Source: Pseudomonas sp. R84
GTDB lineage: Bacteria; Pseudomonadota; Gammaproteobacteria; Pseudomonadales; Pseudomonadaceae
NCBI RefSeq assembly: GCF_009834515.1
Contig: NZ_CP019426.1
Coordinates: 3,213,501-3,277,500 of the forward strand
Direction of reading: 5' to 3'
Length of the DNA stretch: 64,000 nt
Every line of letters starts with the position of its first letter. The first letter of the stretch is position 1. Positions 8,196 to 16,431 of this stretch are shown here, one piece after another. The notes below the pieces were generated by a model. The model saw nothing but the letters and a program-made list of their open reading frames with translations, was not told where the DNA came from and searched no databases. Position numbers and translations under genes: made by a program.

Positions 8196-8888
8196 CTATT
8201 CACAAGCTTCCAGTAATTTGATCGCGTAGTCCCTGTTGGTCTGGTCGCCTACCTCCGCCAGTTTAGCCACAGTGGGCGCGATTTTATCTTTGCAGCTCGC
8301 TTGTGCCTGGGCTTGTTGACTAAAGTTTCGAGCCACATGCTGTGCCGCCAACCCGGTGGCAAACACTTTGCCTATTCCCTGGCCCGCAGCGTCTGCTCGC
8401 AGGAGTGTGTTTGAGTCGAATGCCGAGAACACGGAAAGAGCGTCAACCCGACTCAATACGTTGCTCAAGTCCTCACTCAGATTCTGGATCTTTTGGTTTG
8501 CCTCGTTAATAGCTTTCTCGCCTTGTTCCCGTGTTTCAGGCGTTACCTTCCCTGCAAGCGTTGCTTGGGCGGCGCTGATGTTGTTTTTTTCGATACTGAT
8601 CTGATTAGCCAGGAAAGCTGCAAGGTTTGCACGCTGCTCCTCGGTTAACGACTCGCCAGATTTCACCTCGTGGACTGATTCAGAGGTTCCGTTTTTGATG
8701 CGTTCGACAACCGGAACATAGGCCGCATCGAGAGTATTCACGCCGATCGACGCTCCGAATTCTCCGGTGCCCGTGCCGGGGGCTGAGACCTCTACACCCA
8801 CGGATGTTTTCGATACGAAGACCAAAGGTGTTTTGCTGGTACAGCCGGTGGCGACCAGTGCAAGCGAAAGAACAAGATAGCGTTTCAA
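8196..8888 (-). CDS. Putative lipoprotein of unknown function (230 aa)
   Basis: I place the start at TTG 8888: it overlaps the TGA of the upstream gene as TTGA, has AGAGG at the right distance, and gives a clean signal LKRYLVLSLALVATGC with a lipobox cysteine. An ATG 27 bases further up adds only a non-signal prefix. The mature protein has a beta-rich front (GVEVSAPGTGTGEFGASIGV), a charged helical middle (about 90-150) with coiled-coil character, and a short Cys-containing C-terminus. Family unknown. It is the second gene of a two-lipoprotein operon. Confidence 0.65.
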   Translation of the reverse strand: MKRYLVLSLALVATGCTSKTPLVFVSKTSVGVEVSAPGTGTGEFGASIGVNTLDAAYVPVVERIKNGTSESVHEVKSGESLTEEQRANLAAFLANQISIEKNNISAAQATLAGKVTPETREQGEKAINEANQKIQNLSEDLSNVLSRVDALSVFSAFDSNTLLRADAAGQGIGKVFATGLAAQHVARNFSQQAQAQASCKDKIAPTVAKLAEVGDQTNRDYAIKLLEACE

Positions 8889-9235
8889 GGGGAGACCTCT
8901 GCAGAGTTCGAGCACACGTGGTTGATGGTTTCACCCAATGCTCTTTTGATGTTTTCAATTTCTTTGTGGTCGCGAACGATCAGGATCAGGTTGCAGGAGG
9001 ATGGGGAGGGGATAACAACAACTTCCTGATTCAGGTAACCAATATTGTTGGTGCCCTGAACGCTGGTGGCACCGACACCGAAGGCGCTGGTGACAATGGC
9101 TCGCGCAGGCATGTCGGTCTGTAGATTGACCGGGCCGATGTTGATGAAGCGTTGCTGCGTTTGAGCGCCCTTTACAGTGACAACGGAACAACCACTGGTC
9201 AGGCAGGCCGCAAGAAATATCCCTGTCAGACGCAT
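8885..9235 (-). CDS. Small putative lipoprotein (116 aa)
   Basis: The N-terminus MRLTGIFLAACLTSGCSVV is a lipoprotein signal with two candidate cysteines (LAAC and TSGC). The mature part resembles a small beta domain: INIGPVNLQTDMPARAIVT, then NIGYLNQEVVVIPSPSSCNL and a helical tail with a second Cys. It overlaps the downstream lipoprotein start by four bases, so the pair is translationally coupled. I do not recognise the family. Three small lipoprotein genes cluster between 7781 and 9235. Confidence 0.65.
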   Translation of the reverse strand: MRLTGIFLAACLTSGCSVVTVKGAQTQQRFINIGPVNLQTDMPARAIVTSAFGVGATSVQGTNNIGYLNQEVVVIPSPSSCNLILIVRDHKEIENIKRALGETINHVCSNSAEVSP

Positions 9236-9406
9236 TCATTTCTCCATCCTTGAACCTGCATAAGGCTTAGCCTCGACTTTGGTTGCTGTCAAAGTGATGG
9301 CAATTTTTTTTGCTTACGAATGACTGGCTGTATTCCCTAAGCGTGGCTGGACCATCGTCCGTCCATGATTTCAGAGTTGCTTTGGTGAAAATATCTCTAT
9401 AGATTT

Positions 9407-9436
9407 TCATGAAATTATAAAAAGATAATTTCATGA
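9407..9436. promoter_or_regulatory. Perfect 12-bp inverted repeat, candidate operator
   Basis: TCATGAAATTAT (9407-9418) and ATAATTTCATGA (9425-9436) are exact reverse complements around AAAAAG. The right arm runs into the GAGG ribosome-binding site of the FAD oxidase gene (ATG 9445). It is far more AT-rich than its surroundings. Position and symmetry suit a dimeric repressor, for example the XRE-cupin regulator encoded next door; that assignment is inference. Confidence 0.6.
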
Positions 9437-9444
9437 GGTCGCGA

Positions 9445-10734
9445 ATGTTCCTGCAATCCAGCCAGCACGTCGACAGCTATTACGCCCACAGTTGCGCCGA
9501 TATTCTGCGCCATCGCGCTGTTCTGGACGGTGAACATGACGCCGACGTGGTGATCATCGGCGGCGGTTTCAGTGGCCTGCACACGGCGCTGCGTCTGGCC
9601 TTGGCTGGCAAACGCGTGACGGTACTGGAAGCCAGTCGCGTGGCGTGGGCAGCGTCGGGGCGCAATGGCGGGCAGGCGATTCTCGGCTGGTCGTGCGATA
9701 TGCCGCCGCTGGAAGCTGCGCTCGGTCATGAGCGGGCGAAACGCTTGTGGGACGGCATGCGTTGGGCTGCTCGGGAATTGCGTGAATTACCGGGTCGTCA
9801 CGGCTTCGATATCGATTATCGCCCTGGGCACCTCTGGACATCGGTAATACCACGGCGGGTCAGTCTGCTCCGCGAATGGCAACATGAGGCCAGCCACAAG
9901 TGGGGCCACGATGTGTTGCAATTCATTCCTCGTGAACAATTGCCGGAATGGGTGGCCACCGATCGCTATCAGGCCGGGCTTTACGATCCTGAGGGCGCGC
10001 ACCTCAATCCACTGAAACTGGCACTGGGCCTGGCGGATGCCATCGAACGAGCCGGCGGGCGTATCCATGAACAAAGCAAAGCCTTGAGTTATCAGGAGCA
10101 GGGCGGTGGTTTCCGGGTCAACAGCGAGCGCGGCTCGGTGCGCGCCGATGTGCTGGTGCTGGCGTGCAACGCTTATCTCGATGAACTCGACCCGCAACTG
10201 TCCAGCTGCATTCTGCCAGTAGGTACTTACCAGGTCGCCACCGCACCGCTGACACCTGAGCAGGCCACGGCGCTGTTGCCGCGCAATGTCTGCGTGACCG
10301 ATAACCAATTCGTCCTCGATTACTTTCGGCGCACGCCGGATAACCGTTTGTTGTTTGGCGGCGGCTGCACGTATCTCGGTGGCATGCCCAAGGACATTGC
10401 GGCGGCGACGCGGCCGTTTCTCGAGCGGGTGTTCCCGCAGCTTAAAGGTGTCGGCATCGAGTTCGCCTGGGGTGGGCATATCGACCTGACGATCAAGCGC
10501 ACGCCGGATGTCGGCGGCGCGGACAATCGTTATTGGCTGCAAGGCTATTCAGGCCACGGCGTATTGCCGACATTGGCCGCCGCACGCGCGGTGTCCGATG
10601 CGATTCTTGGCGACGCGGATGAACTGGCGTTGTATCAGGGCTTGAGCAATGGCCGTTTCCCCGGCGGCAAACATTTCGCGGCGCCGCTGGAAGCCATCGG
10701 CAAGGCCTGGTATCGACTGCGCGACAGCATTTGA
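9445..10734 (+). CDS. FAD-dependent amine oxidase, gamma-glutamylputrescine oxidase-like
   Basis: 429 residues from ATG 9445, chosen over the ATG at 9433 because GAGG sits six bases before it. The dinucleotide-binding motif VVIIGGGFSGLHTAL (about 35-49) starts a DAO-family flavoprotein, followed by SGRNGGQAILGWSCD and the C-terminal GYSGHGVLPTLAAARAV that closes over FAD. This is the PuuB-type family that oxidises gamma-glutamylated putrescine or similar amines. The neighbours, an XRE-cupin regulator and a GS-like ligase, support the polyamine reading. The substrate could be a different amine. Confidence 0.8.
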   Translation: MFLQSSQHVDSYYAHSCADILRHRAVLDGEHDADVVIIGGGFSGLHTALRLALAGKRVTVLEASRVAWAASGRNGGQAILGWSCDMPPLEAALGHERAKRLWDGMRWAARELRELPGRHGFDIDYRPGHLWTSVIPRRVSLLREWQHEASHKWGHDVLQFIPREQLPEWVATDRYQAGLYDPEGAHLNPLKLALGLADAIERAGGRIHEQSKALSYQEQGGGFRVNSERGSVRADVLVLACNAYLDELDPQLSSCILPVGTYQVATAPLTPEQATALLPRNVCVTDNQFVLDYFRRTPDNRLLFGGGCTYLGGMPKDIAAATRPFLERVFPQLKGVGIEFAWGGHIDLTIKRTPDVGGADNRYWLQGYSGHGVLPTLAAARAVSDAILGDADELALYQGLSNGRFPGGKHFAAPLEAIGKAWYRLRDSI

Positions 10735-10759
10735 TGAGACTTTTTTCGGAATCGCGTCC

Positions 10760-11317
10760 ATGAACAAGCAAGAAGAAATCGCCGCGCTGGCGATCCTTAT
10801 CCACGACCTGCGCAAGCACAAGAAGTGGACCCTCAAGGAACTGGCCGACAAGATCGGCCGTTCAGTGGGTTTTCTCTCGCAGGTCGAGCGCGGTTTGTCG
10901 CGGCCGACGGTGGCGGACCTGACCGCAATCAGCGAAACCTTCGGCGTGCCGACCACCTACTTCTATAGCCTGCCCAAGCCCAAGGAGTTGCCGTGGGTGA
11001 CGCGCCCGGACGAGCGCCGCACGCTGTATTACGCCAACGGCATCACCGACATTCTGGTATCGCCGCAGATCCGCGCCTCGTTCTCCATGCTCGAAAGCCA
11101 TCTCGAAGCCGGCGCGAGTAGCGGTGATCGCCATCTGACCGACAGTTCGGAGCAGGGCGGTTACGTCCTCGAAGGCGAACTGACTTTATGGTTGGGCGAC
11201 GACGAAGAACCGACCACGCTGACGGCCGGCGACAGCTTCCAGTTCGACAGCCACACCCGGTGCCGCTATGGCAACCTCACCGAGCAGCTGACCCGCGTGC
11301 TCTGGGTCTACACCTGA
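10760..11317 (+). CDS. XRE-family regulator with C-terminal cupin, PuuR-like
   Basis: 185 residues from ATG 10760; the frame is open upstream but that part overlaps the oxidase gene. An N-terminal helix-turn-helix (about 8-65, ELADKIGRSVGFLSQVERGL) is joined to a cupin sensor domain (about 110-180, GYVLEGELTLWLGDDEEP). This architecture is shared by PuuR, the repressor of putrescine use. It lies between the oxidase and the ligase, 25 bases after the former and 21 before the latter, so it is likely in the operon it controls. The inverted repeat at 9407-9436 is its most likely operator here. Confidence 0.8.
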   Translation: MNKQEEIAALAILIHDLRKHKKWTLKELADKIGRSVGFLSQVERGLSRPTVADLTAISETFGVPTTYFYSLPKPKELPWVTRPDERRTLYYANGITDILVSPQIRASFSMLESHLEAGASSGDRHLTDSSEQGGYVLEGELTLWLGDDEEPTTLTAGDSFQFDSHTRCRYGNLTEQLTRVLWVYT

Positions 11318-11338
11318 TCACAACAAAGGATGAACACG

Positions 11339-12685
11339 ATGGACGCTGTCTGCGCTGACCTGCTCGCCGAAGTGCGTGCCTTTCGCCAACGCTACCCCGA
11401 GGTGCGTTATGTCGACCTGATTTCCCTGGACATTCCCGGGCACTTTTACGGCAAGCGTTATCCAGTCGACATGCTCGAAAAAGTCGCCGCTGGCAGCGTC
11501 CTGAAGTTGCCGCAGAACTGCGTACTGCTGGGCGTGCAGGGTGGTTTGTTTCCGATTGGCGATTACTGCTTCAACGATGGCGACCCGGATGCCGTGCGCC
11601 GTTTGGTGCCGGGCACCTTGACGCCGGTGACCTGGGAAGCGCAGCCGCTGGGGCAGATGCTGATCACTTCCGATGGCACTGAAAAACCGATCGAGTTCGA
11701 ACCGCGTGAAGTCCTCGCGCAGGTGCTTAAGCGTCTGGCACGCAAAGGCATTCACCCGGTGGTAGCGTTCGAGCTGGAGTTCTATCTGTTCGACAAAAAG
11801 CTGCGCGACGGCCTGCCGCAATTCCCCCGCGACGACCTGACTGACGACGCCGATGATCAACCGAACCTGCACATCGAGCGGCTTTCACGCTTCGCGCCGG
11901 TGCTGGATGACATGGTCGAAGCCACACGGGCGCAGGGCATCGACGCCACGGTGATTACCGCTGAGCTTGGCCCCGGCCAGTTTGAAATCAACTTCGGCCA
12001 TCTCGACGACGGTTTACGTGCGGCGGATTGGGCAGCGTTGTTCTGCCGCAGCACGCGCGGTGTTGCGCTTAAACACGGCTATCGCGTCAGTTTCATGGCC
12101 AAGCCGTACTTGCAGCATCCCGGCAGCGGCATGCATGTGCATGTCAGCCTCTACGACGCTGAGGGAAATAATCTGTTGGCCGCGAATCAGCAACAGGCGT
12201 TGCGCCACGCGGTCGCCGGGTGCCTGGAATTGCTGCCGCACAGCATGCCGATCTTCGCGCCGAACCAGAACTCGATGCGCCGTTTGGGCGGCACAGTGAA
12301 TACGGCGACCAAGGCCAGTTGGGGTTTTGAAGACCGTGATGCGTGCCTGCGGATTCCCGAGTCGGACGCGAAAAACCTGCGGGTTGAATATCGCTTGGCG
12401 GGCGCGGATGCCAATCCATATCTGGTGCTGGCGGCGATTCTGGTCGGGCTTGAACACGGGCTGGAGTCGGGCAAAGAACCGATCGTACCGCTGAATGAAG
12501 ACCGCAACAGCGGGATCGATTTCCCCAAAGAGATGTTCGAGGCCGTGCGCGCGATGCAGCATCAGCCGCAGTTGCGTGAGGGCTTGGGCGCAGAGTTTGT
12601 GGATGTGTATTGCGAGAATAAACGCCAGGATCATTTGGCGTTCATGCAGGACATCAGTGCGCGGGAGTATCGGTGGTATTTGTGA
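11339..12685 (+). CDS. Glutamine synthetase-family gamma-glutamyl-polyamine ligase
   Basis: 448 residues from ATG 11339, which has AAAGGA eight bases upstream; the ATG at 11330 overlaps that site. The enzyme family uses ATP to join glutamate to an amine. Motifs seen are HPVVAFELEFYLFD, ELGPGQFEINFGH, GSGMHVHVSLYD and NSMRRLGGTVNTATKASWG, all from the GS catalytic barrel. The sequence resembles PuuA-type gamma-glutamylputrescine synthetases rather than true GlnA, and the adjacent oxidase would act on its product. The aldehyde dehydrogenase and hydrolase of the full Puu route are not in the window. Confidence 0.8.
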   Translation: MDAVCADLLAEVRAFRQRYPEVRYVDLISLDIPGHFYGKRYPVDMLEKVAAGSVLKLPQNCVLLGVQGGLFPIGDYCFNDGDPDAVRRLVPGTLTPVTWEAQPLGQMLITSDGTEKPIEFEPREVLAQVLKRLARKGIHPVVAFELEFYLFDKKLRDGLPQFPRDDLTDDADDQPNLHIERLSRFAPVLDDMVEATRAQGIDATVITAELGPGQFEINFGHLDDGLRAADWAALFCRSTRGVALKHGYRVSFMAKPYLQHPGSGMHVHVSLYDAEGNNLLAANQQQALRHAVAGCLELLPHSMPIFAPNQNSMRRLGGTVNTATKASWGFEDRDACLRIPESDAKNLRVEYRLAGADANPYLVLAAILVGLEHGLESGKEPIVPLNEDRNSGIDFPKEMFEAVRAMQHQPQLREGLGAEFVDVYCENKRQDHLAFMQDISAREYRWYL

Positions 12686-12788
12686 CACCTGCAAAAGCAG
12701 TCAGCCTTGAAGGGGGCAGGCGCCGCGACTCCACTATACTGCCCCGCGACATCATGGAAGCTTCGTAACAGGGACGGCGATATCGATC

Positions 12789-13757
12789 ATGAACTACAGA
12801 CGACTGGGACGCTCGGGACTCAAGGTTTCCGCAATTGCGATGGGAACCGCGCAATGCAACTGGTGGGTGGATGAGCCTACTTCACGCCGCTTGTTCGATG
12901 CCTATGTGGAAGCGGGCGGTAACCTGATCGACACGGCGGATGTCTACCCGGTCCTGGGCGACGGTGTCGGTGGCAAGGCCTCGGAAGAGTTCGTCGGGCG
13001 CTGGTTGAAAACCACGGCCAGCCGCAACCAGGTATTGCTCGCAACGAAGGTTTCCGGGCGCATGGGGGCCGGGCCGAATGACGAGGGGCTTTCCTGGCGA
13101 CATATCGTCAAGGCTGTGGAGGGTTCGCTTGCGCGTTTGCAAGTCGACTGCATCGATTTGTATCAGGCCCATGATGACTACGATGACGTTCCGGTCGAAG
13201 AAACCCTGCGCGCCTTCGAACATCTGGTGCAGCGGGGGATGGTGCGTTACATCGGTTGCTCCAACTTCAAAGCCTGGCGCCTGATGAAGTCACTGGCGAT
13301 CAGCGAGCGCAACGCACTGGTCGGCTATGTCAGTGTTCAAGAGCGCTACAACCTGCTCGAACGGCGTCGAGTCGAATCCGAACTGCAGCCATTGTGCGTG
13401 GAAGAGGGCGTCGGGCTGCTGCCGTACAACCCGCTCGCCAAGGGCTTTTTGTCTGGCCTGTACCACCCGCAGGCAGGATTGCCGGATTCTCCGCGCGCGC
13501 CGGGTGTACAGAGAGACTACTTCAATGAGCGCAACTGGCAGATCCTTGAATCACTGCGTCGGATTGCGCGGGACTGCGACAGTACCTGTACGCAAGTGGC
13601 ACTCGCCTGGCTGCTGGCGCAACCAGCGGTGGTGGCGCCCGTGGTGGGGGCCAGTACTGTCGAGCAATTGCGCGAGATCATGGCGTCCCCGCAACTGCAC
13701 CTGCCGGCCGCCGATGTCAGTCATCTCAACCAGATCAGCCAGCCGCCGGTTACATAG
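12789..13757 (+). CDS. Aldo/keto reductase
   Basis: 322 residues, cytoplasmic (beta/alpha)8 NADPH-dependent oxidoreductase. MNYRRLGRSGLKVSAIAMGT is the standard start of the family. The catalytic tetrad is visible as the Asp in LIDTADVY, the Tyr in the same motif, Lys in LLATKVSG and His in YQAHDDYDD; the NADPH end is GASTVEQLREIMAS. It stands alone, about 100 bases downstream of the GS-like gene, and converges with the TetM-like gene three bases after its stop. The substrate cannot be told. Confidence 0.85.
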   Translation: MNYRRLGRSGLKVSAIAMGTAQCNWWVDEPTSRRLFDAYVEAGGNLIDTADVYPVLGDGVGGKASEEFVGRWLKTTASRNQVLLATKVSGRMGAGPNDEGLSWRHIVKAVEGSLARLQVDCIDLYQAHDDYDDVPVEETLRAFEHLVQRGMVRYIGCSNFKAWRLMKSLAISERNALVGYVSVQERYNLLERRRVESELQPLCVEEGVGLLPYNPLAKGFLSGLYHPQAGLPDSPRAPGVQRDYFNERNWQILESLRRIARDCDSTCTQVALAWLLAQPAVVAPVVGASTVEQLREIMASPQLHLPAADVSHLNQISQPPVT

Positions 13758-13760
13758 CCA

Positions 13761-15734
13761 TCAGGCACTGCTTGCCGGCCGTCCGACGCGCAAGCCCAGC
13801 CTGACTTGCCGCAGGTAATCCTGGCGGTTGTAAGGGTTGGCCAGGGTGCGCTCCCGTCGAGGCGCGGTACCCGCGATCGGCGTATACGTGGCCAGTTGGC
13901 TCTCCATAAAACCGAGGCCACTGGTGACATCGGGTATCTGGTGTTGCAACTTGTAGATTCGCGTGGTGACGATCGAGCCTTCGATCCGCGCGGTCTCTGC
14001 GTCCAGCGTGGTGCCATGGATTGTGGCTCCAGCCTTGGCCAGCAAACCATGAACCGCGCTGCTCATGGCCGCCGGCACTTCGATGCTGAATTGGCTGCGT
14101 GGCTCGCAGACCTCGGTGCCGGCGCGAGTGATCGCTGCTGCCAGTACCAGCGGTGTGAGGTGTCGAAAATCAGCTGCAGTGCTTGAGGGCGATGCATAGT
14201 CGACGGTGGTCAATGTCACCTCGCAATCGTGAACCATCCAGCCGCACGGGCCTTCCTTGAGACTCTCGAAGACGGATTCTTCGATCGCTTTGTAGAAACT
14301 CGTCGGCATCAGCCCTGCATGGGCCTGCCGAATAAACGTGAGCCCCGAGCCCGCGGCCCCTGGACTGACACGAATACCGACGGTGGCGAGAAACGGGTTG
14401 TCGGGTTCATCGATAGATTCCTGGGCTTGACCAGACGCTTGCAGGGTTTCAACGCAGATCGCCGAGCTTTCCTCGAAGACCGCCTCTATGGCGCACTCCT
14501 CTTGCAACGTGGCCTGGATGATTTCCTTTTGCACCTCGCCGTACAGCGAGACGAACATTTGCCCTGCTGGATTTCGACGCAAATCGATCAGCGGGTCCTG
14601 TTCTGCCAGCAGGCTCAAGGCTTCCCAGAGGGCTTTGGTCTGCGCTGGCAAAGCGGCTGAAACATGGGTTTCGATCGCCGGTGGGGTAAAGGTGTGCGCG
14701 GCGGTGTTTCGTTCTTTGCACGCGCCGATCCGATCACCGATGCGTACGCCTTCAAGCCCGCTGATACAAGCGATCTGGCCTGCGCGGGCGAGGGTTGCCG
14801 GTTGCAGACCGCCGCTCTCGGAGACCTGAATGGCGGTGATTCTGCTGGTGCCTTGCGGCGTCTCGATTGATTGGCGTACGTGCAGCGTGCCGGCCTGGAC
14901 GCAAACATGAAAACGCCGGTGCCCACCCCAGCCCCGGTCGATTTTGAATACCGAGGCGAGCACGGGCGCCTCGGCATCGTGACATTTGGCCGGGGCCAAC
15001 CGCGTGAGCGTCTCGATCATCTGTGCGACACCTACTCCAGTAATGGCGGACCCGGCAAACACCGGATTGATCAGTCCTCTGCCCAGTTGCTCGCGCACTG
15101 CTTGCTCAAGACGCGAACCGTCGATTGTTTGCGCCGCCGTCACGTAGTCGTGCAACAACGTCTCATCGTGTTCGCACAACACGTCCAGCCACTGTGAAGT
15201 GACCTCGGCTGACGCCGGGTCAATGCGCTCGACCGTCGCCTGCGCCGTTCCGGCCTCGTGCACAGCGTACAAGGCCAGCAGGCGACTCTTGAGTTGTACT
15301 TCGAGAGCCTCCAGAACGCGCAGAAAATCGGCGCCTTTCCGATCAACCTTGTTGATGAAGAACACATGAGGTATCGCCATGCGTTGCAGGGCATTGACCA
15401 GTACTCGGGTTTGCGCCTGAACTCCCTCGACGGCCGACACCACGACGACGGCGAGGTCCAGCAAGGCAAGCGTACGCTCCACTTCGGCAATGAAATCCGG
15501 GTGTCCGGGGGTGTCCAGCAGATTGACCAGCAGGTGGTTGAACTCGAACGAGGCCACGGCGGATTTGATCGTGATGCCGCGCTCCCGTTCCAGCAGCAGG
15601 TTGTCGGTGCAGGTGTTGCCCGAATCCACACTGCCCAGGCGCAGACGCGCACCGGCATCGAACAGGATCCGTTCGGTAAGGCTGGTCTTGCCGGCATCGA
15701 CGTGCGCGAGGATTCCCAGATTAAGGGACTTCAT
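13761..15734 (-). CDS. TetM/OtrA-like ribosomal-protection GTPase
   Basis: 657 residues, EF-G paralogue. GTPase motifs: AHVDAGKT (10-17), the switch Thr in RGITIKSA (T55), DTPGHPDF (74-81) and NKVD (128-131). The C-terminal end (RIYKLQHQIPDVTSGLGFME and NPYNRQDYLRQVR) matches the Tet(M)/OtrA tail rather than housekeeping EF-G, and the length fits that family (about 640-660). Such proteins bind the ribosome and dislodge A-site or decoding-site inhibitors. It is transcribed away from the twin 18-codon genes across a 442-base gap. I infer a self-protection role for the peptide locus; a standalone drug-resistance gene is the alternative. Confidence 0.8.
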   Translation of the reverse strand: MKSLNLGILAHVDAGKTSLTERILFDAGARLRLGSVDSGNTCTDNLLLERERGITIKSAVASFEFNHLLVNLLDTPGHPDFIAEVERTLALLDLAVVVVSAVEGVQAQTRVLVNALQRMAIPHVFFINKVDRKGADFLRVLEALEVQLKSRLLALYAVHEAGTAQATVERIDPASAEVTSQWLDVLCEHDETLLHDYVTAAQTIDGSRLEQAVREQLGRGLINPVFAGSAITGVGVAQMIETLTRLAPAKCHDAEAPVLASVFKIDRGWGGHRRFHVCVQAGTLHVRQSIETPQGTSRITAIQVSESGGLQPATLARAGQIACISGLEGVRIGDRIGACKERNTAAHTFTPPAIETHVSAALPAQTKALWEALSLLAEQDPLIDLRRNPAGQMFVSLYGEVQKEIIQATLQEECAIEAVFEESSAICVETLQASGQAQESIDEPDNPFLATVGIRVSPGAAGSGLTFIRQAHAGLMPTSFYKAIEESVFESLKEGPCGWMVHDCEVTLTTVDYASPSSTAADFRHLTPLVLAAAITRAGTEVCEPRSQFSIEVPAAMSSAVHGLLAKAGATIHGTTLDAETARIEGSIVTTRIYKLQHQIPDVTSGLGFMESQLATYTPIAGTAPRRERTLANPYNRQDYLRQVRLGLRVGRPASSA

Positions 15735-16176
15735 GGTTGATCGCTCCTGATCATACGGCTGACGAGGCGGTTGTCGGCCGGTCGAACTCCATTCGAATGC
15801 GCTGTCTCACGGCGGATACTTCCAGTTACCACCGCTGACGGTTGTTTAAACTAGTTGAGGTTTGCAGGTGCGTCAATTCACCACGGAATGTTGCAATTTG
15901 TTTCTGCTGTACCTTTCAACGCGGAAGGTGCCGAAATCGCGAGGCGCGACGGCGGGTAACTTTCTGTACACCGTCAAAAATCGCAAAAAACATGATCGGG
16001 TTATTTTTCATTTAAACCATTGATACACGTCGAAAAACGCCATTGGAACTAACTAGAAGGTTCGTTTTAACCTGGAAAGTGCCTTTCACAAACTTTCTTG
16101 ACGTATCTTCGGATGACAGCTAAATCTTACGGCGCTGCAATTTGCAGCAAACTTTAAATCACATGGAGATAGTGAA
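15735..16176. other. 442-base divergent control region
   Basis: Separates the leftward TetM-like gene from the rightward peptide locus. It is clearly more AT-rich than the flanks from about 15840 on. No protein-coding frame of note. It holds the candidate promoter at 16098-16126 and a small hairpin, GCTGCA/TGCAGC at 16134-16148, in what would be the 5' leader of the first peptide gene. A leftward promoter for the TetM-like gene must also lie here but I could not point to it. Confidence 0.6.
16098..16126 (+). promoter_or_regulatory. Candidate sigma70 promoter for the peptide locus
   Basis: TTGACG (16098-16103) and TAAATC (16121-16126) are 17 bases apart. The -35 is good and the -10 is poor, so the call rests partly on position: transcription would start about 45 bases before the first peptide ATG. 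Confidence 0.4.
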
Positions 16177-16233
16177 ATGATCAAATATCAAAGCGTACAA
16201 AATCGGATGCTGTCGGCGCTGTTCATCCTCTGA
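16177..16233 (+). CDS. 18-residue peptide gene, copy 1 (candidate precursor peptide)
   Basis: ATG 16177, with GGAG eight bases upstream, encodes MIKYQSVQNRMLSALFIL and stops at TGA 16231-16233. The second copy (16338-16394) encodes a peptide identical at 15 of 18 positions. Between the two genes seven codons differ only silently and three differ by conservative changes (Y/F, Q/N, M/I), so selection has kept the peptide sequence. The peptide has a basic, polar front and a very hydrophobic C-terminal LSALFIL, with no Cys. A downstream run of modifying-enzyme-like, exporter and peptidase genes suggests a natural-product precursor; a translated regulatory leader is the alternative. Confidence 0.75.
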   Translation: MIKYQSVQNRMLSALFIL

Positions 16234-16295
16234 GAAGCGGTAACTTTTATTCCGGTCGTGTTGAAAGACTTGGCTGCGAATGAAGTAACGGAATC

Positions 16296-16312
16296 GCATG
16301 GATACTCCATGC
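16296..16312 (+). other. Small hairpin between the twin peptide genes
   Basis: GCATGGA (16296-16302) pairs with TCCATGC (16306-16312) around TAC. It ends 13 bases before the AAGGAG site of copy 2 and has no T-tract. It may stabilise or process the message; function is not shown. Confidence 0.4.
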
Positions 16313-16337
16313 ATACTTTCAAAAAAGGAGCTTCAAC

Positions 16338-16394
16338 ATGATTAAGTTCAATAGCGTACAGAACCGAATTCTTTCGGCACTGTTCATCCTCTGA
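16338..16394 (+). CDS. 18-residue peptide gene, copy 2 (candidate precursor peptide)
   Basis: ATG 16338 follows a strong AAGGAG site by seven bases and encodes MIKFNSVQNRILSALFIL. It is the second of two tandem copies 104 bases apart. SVQNR and LSALFIL are invariant in both. The ribosome-binding site is better than that of copy 1, so it may be the more strongly translated. It is followed after 12 bases by a hairpin and then by a terminator-like stem, and after 110 bases by the TPR gene. No homologue is known to me. See copy 1 for the codon argument. Confidence 0.75.
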   Translation: MIKFNSVQNRILSALFIL

Positions 16395-16406
16395 TTGTCC
16401 GCTGTA

Positions 16407-16428
16407 CACAAGATACCGGTGTCTTGTG
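16407..16428 (+). other. Hairpin downstream of peptide copy 2
   Basis: CACAAGATA (16407-16415) pairs with TGTCTTGTG (16420-16428), including one G-U pair, around a CCGG loop. It stands directly before the terminator-like stem at 16432-16458; the two could stack or protect the 3' end of a short peptide transcript. Confidence 0.5.
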
Positions 16429-16431
16429 AGG

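Noticed and set aside
13761..15734. Housekeeping EF-G or mitochondrial-type EF-G2
   Set aside because: The C-terminal motif and length fit the ribosomal-protection family, and there is no str-operon context.
16177..16394. Chance short frames or remnant of a larger duplicated gene
   Set aside because: Both have start, ribosome-binding site and stop at the same relative positions, and the differences between them are mostly silent.
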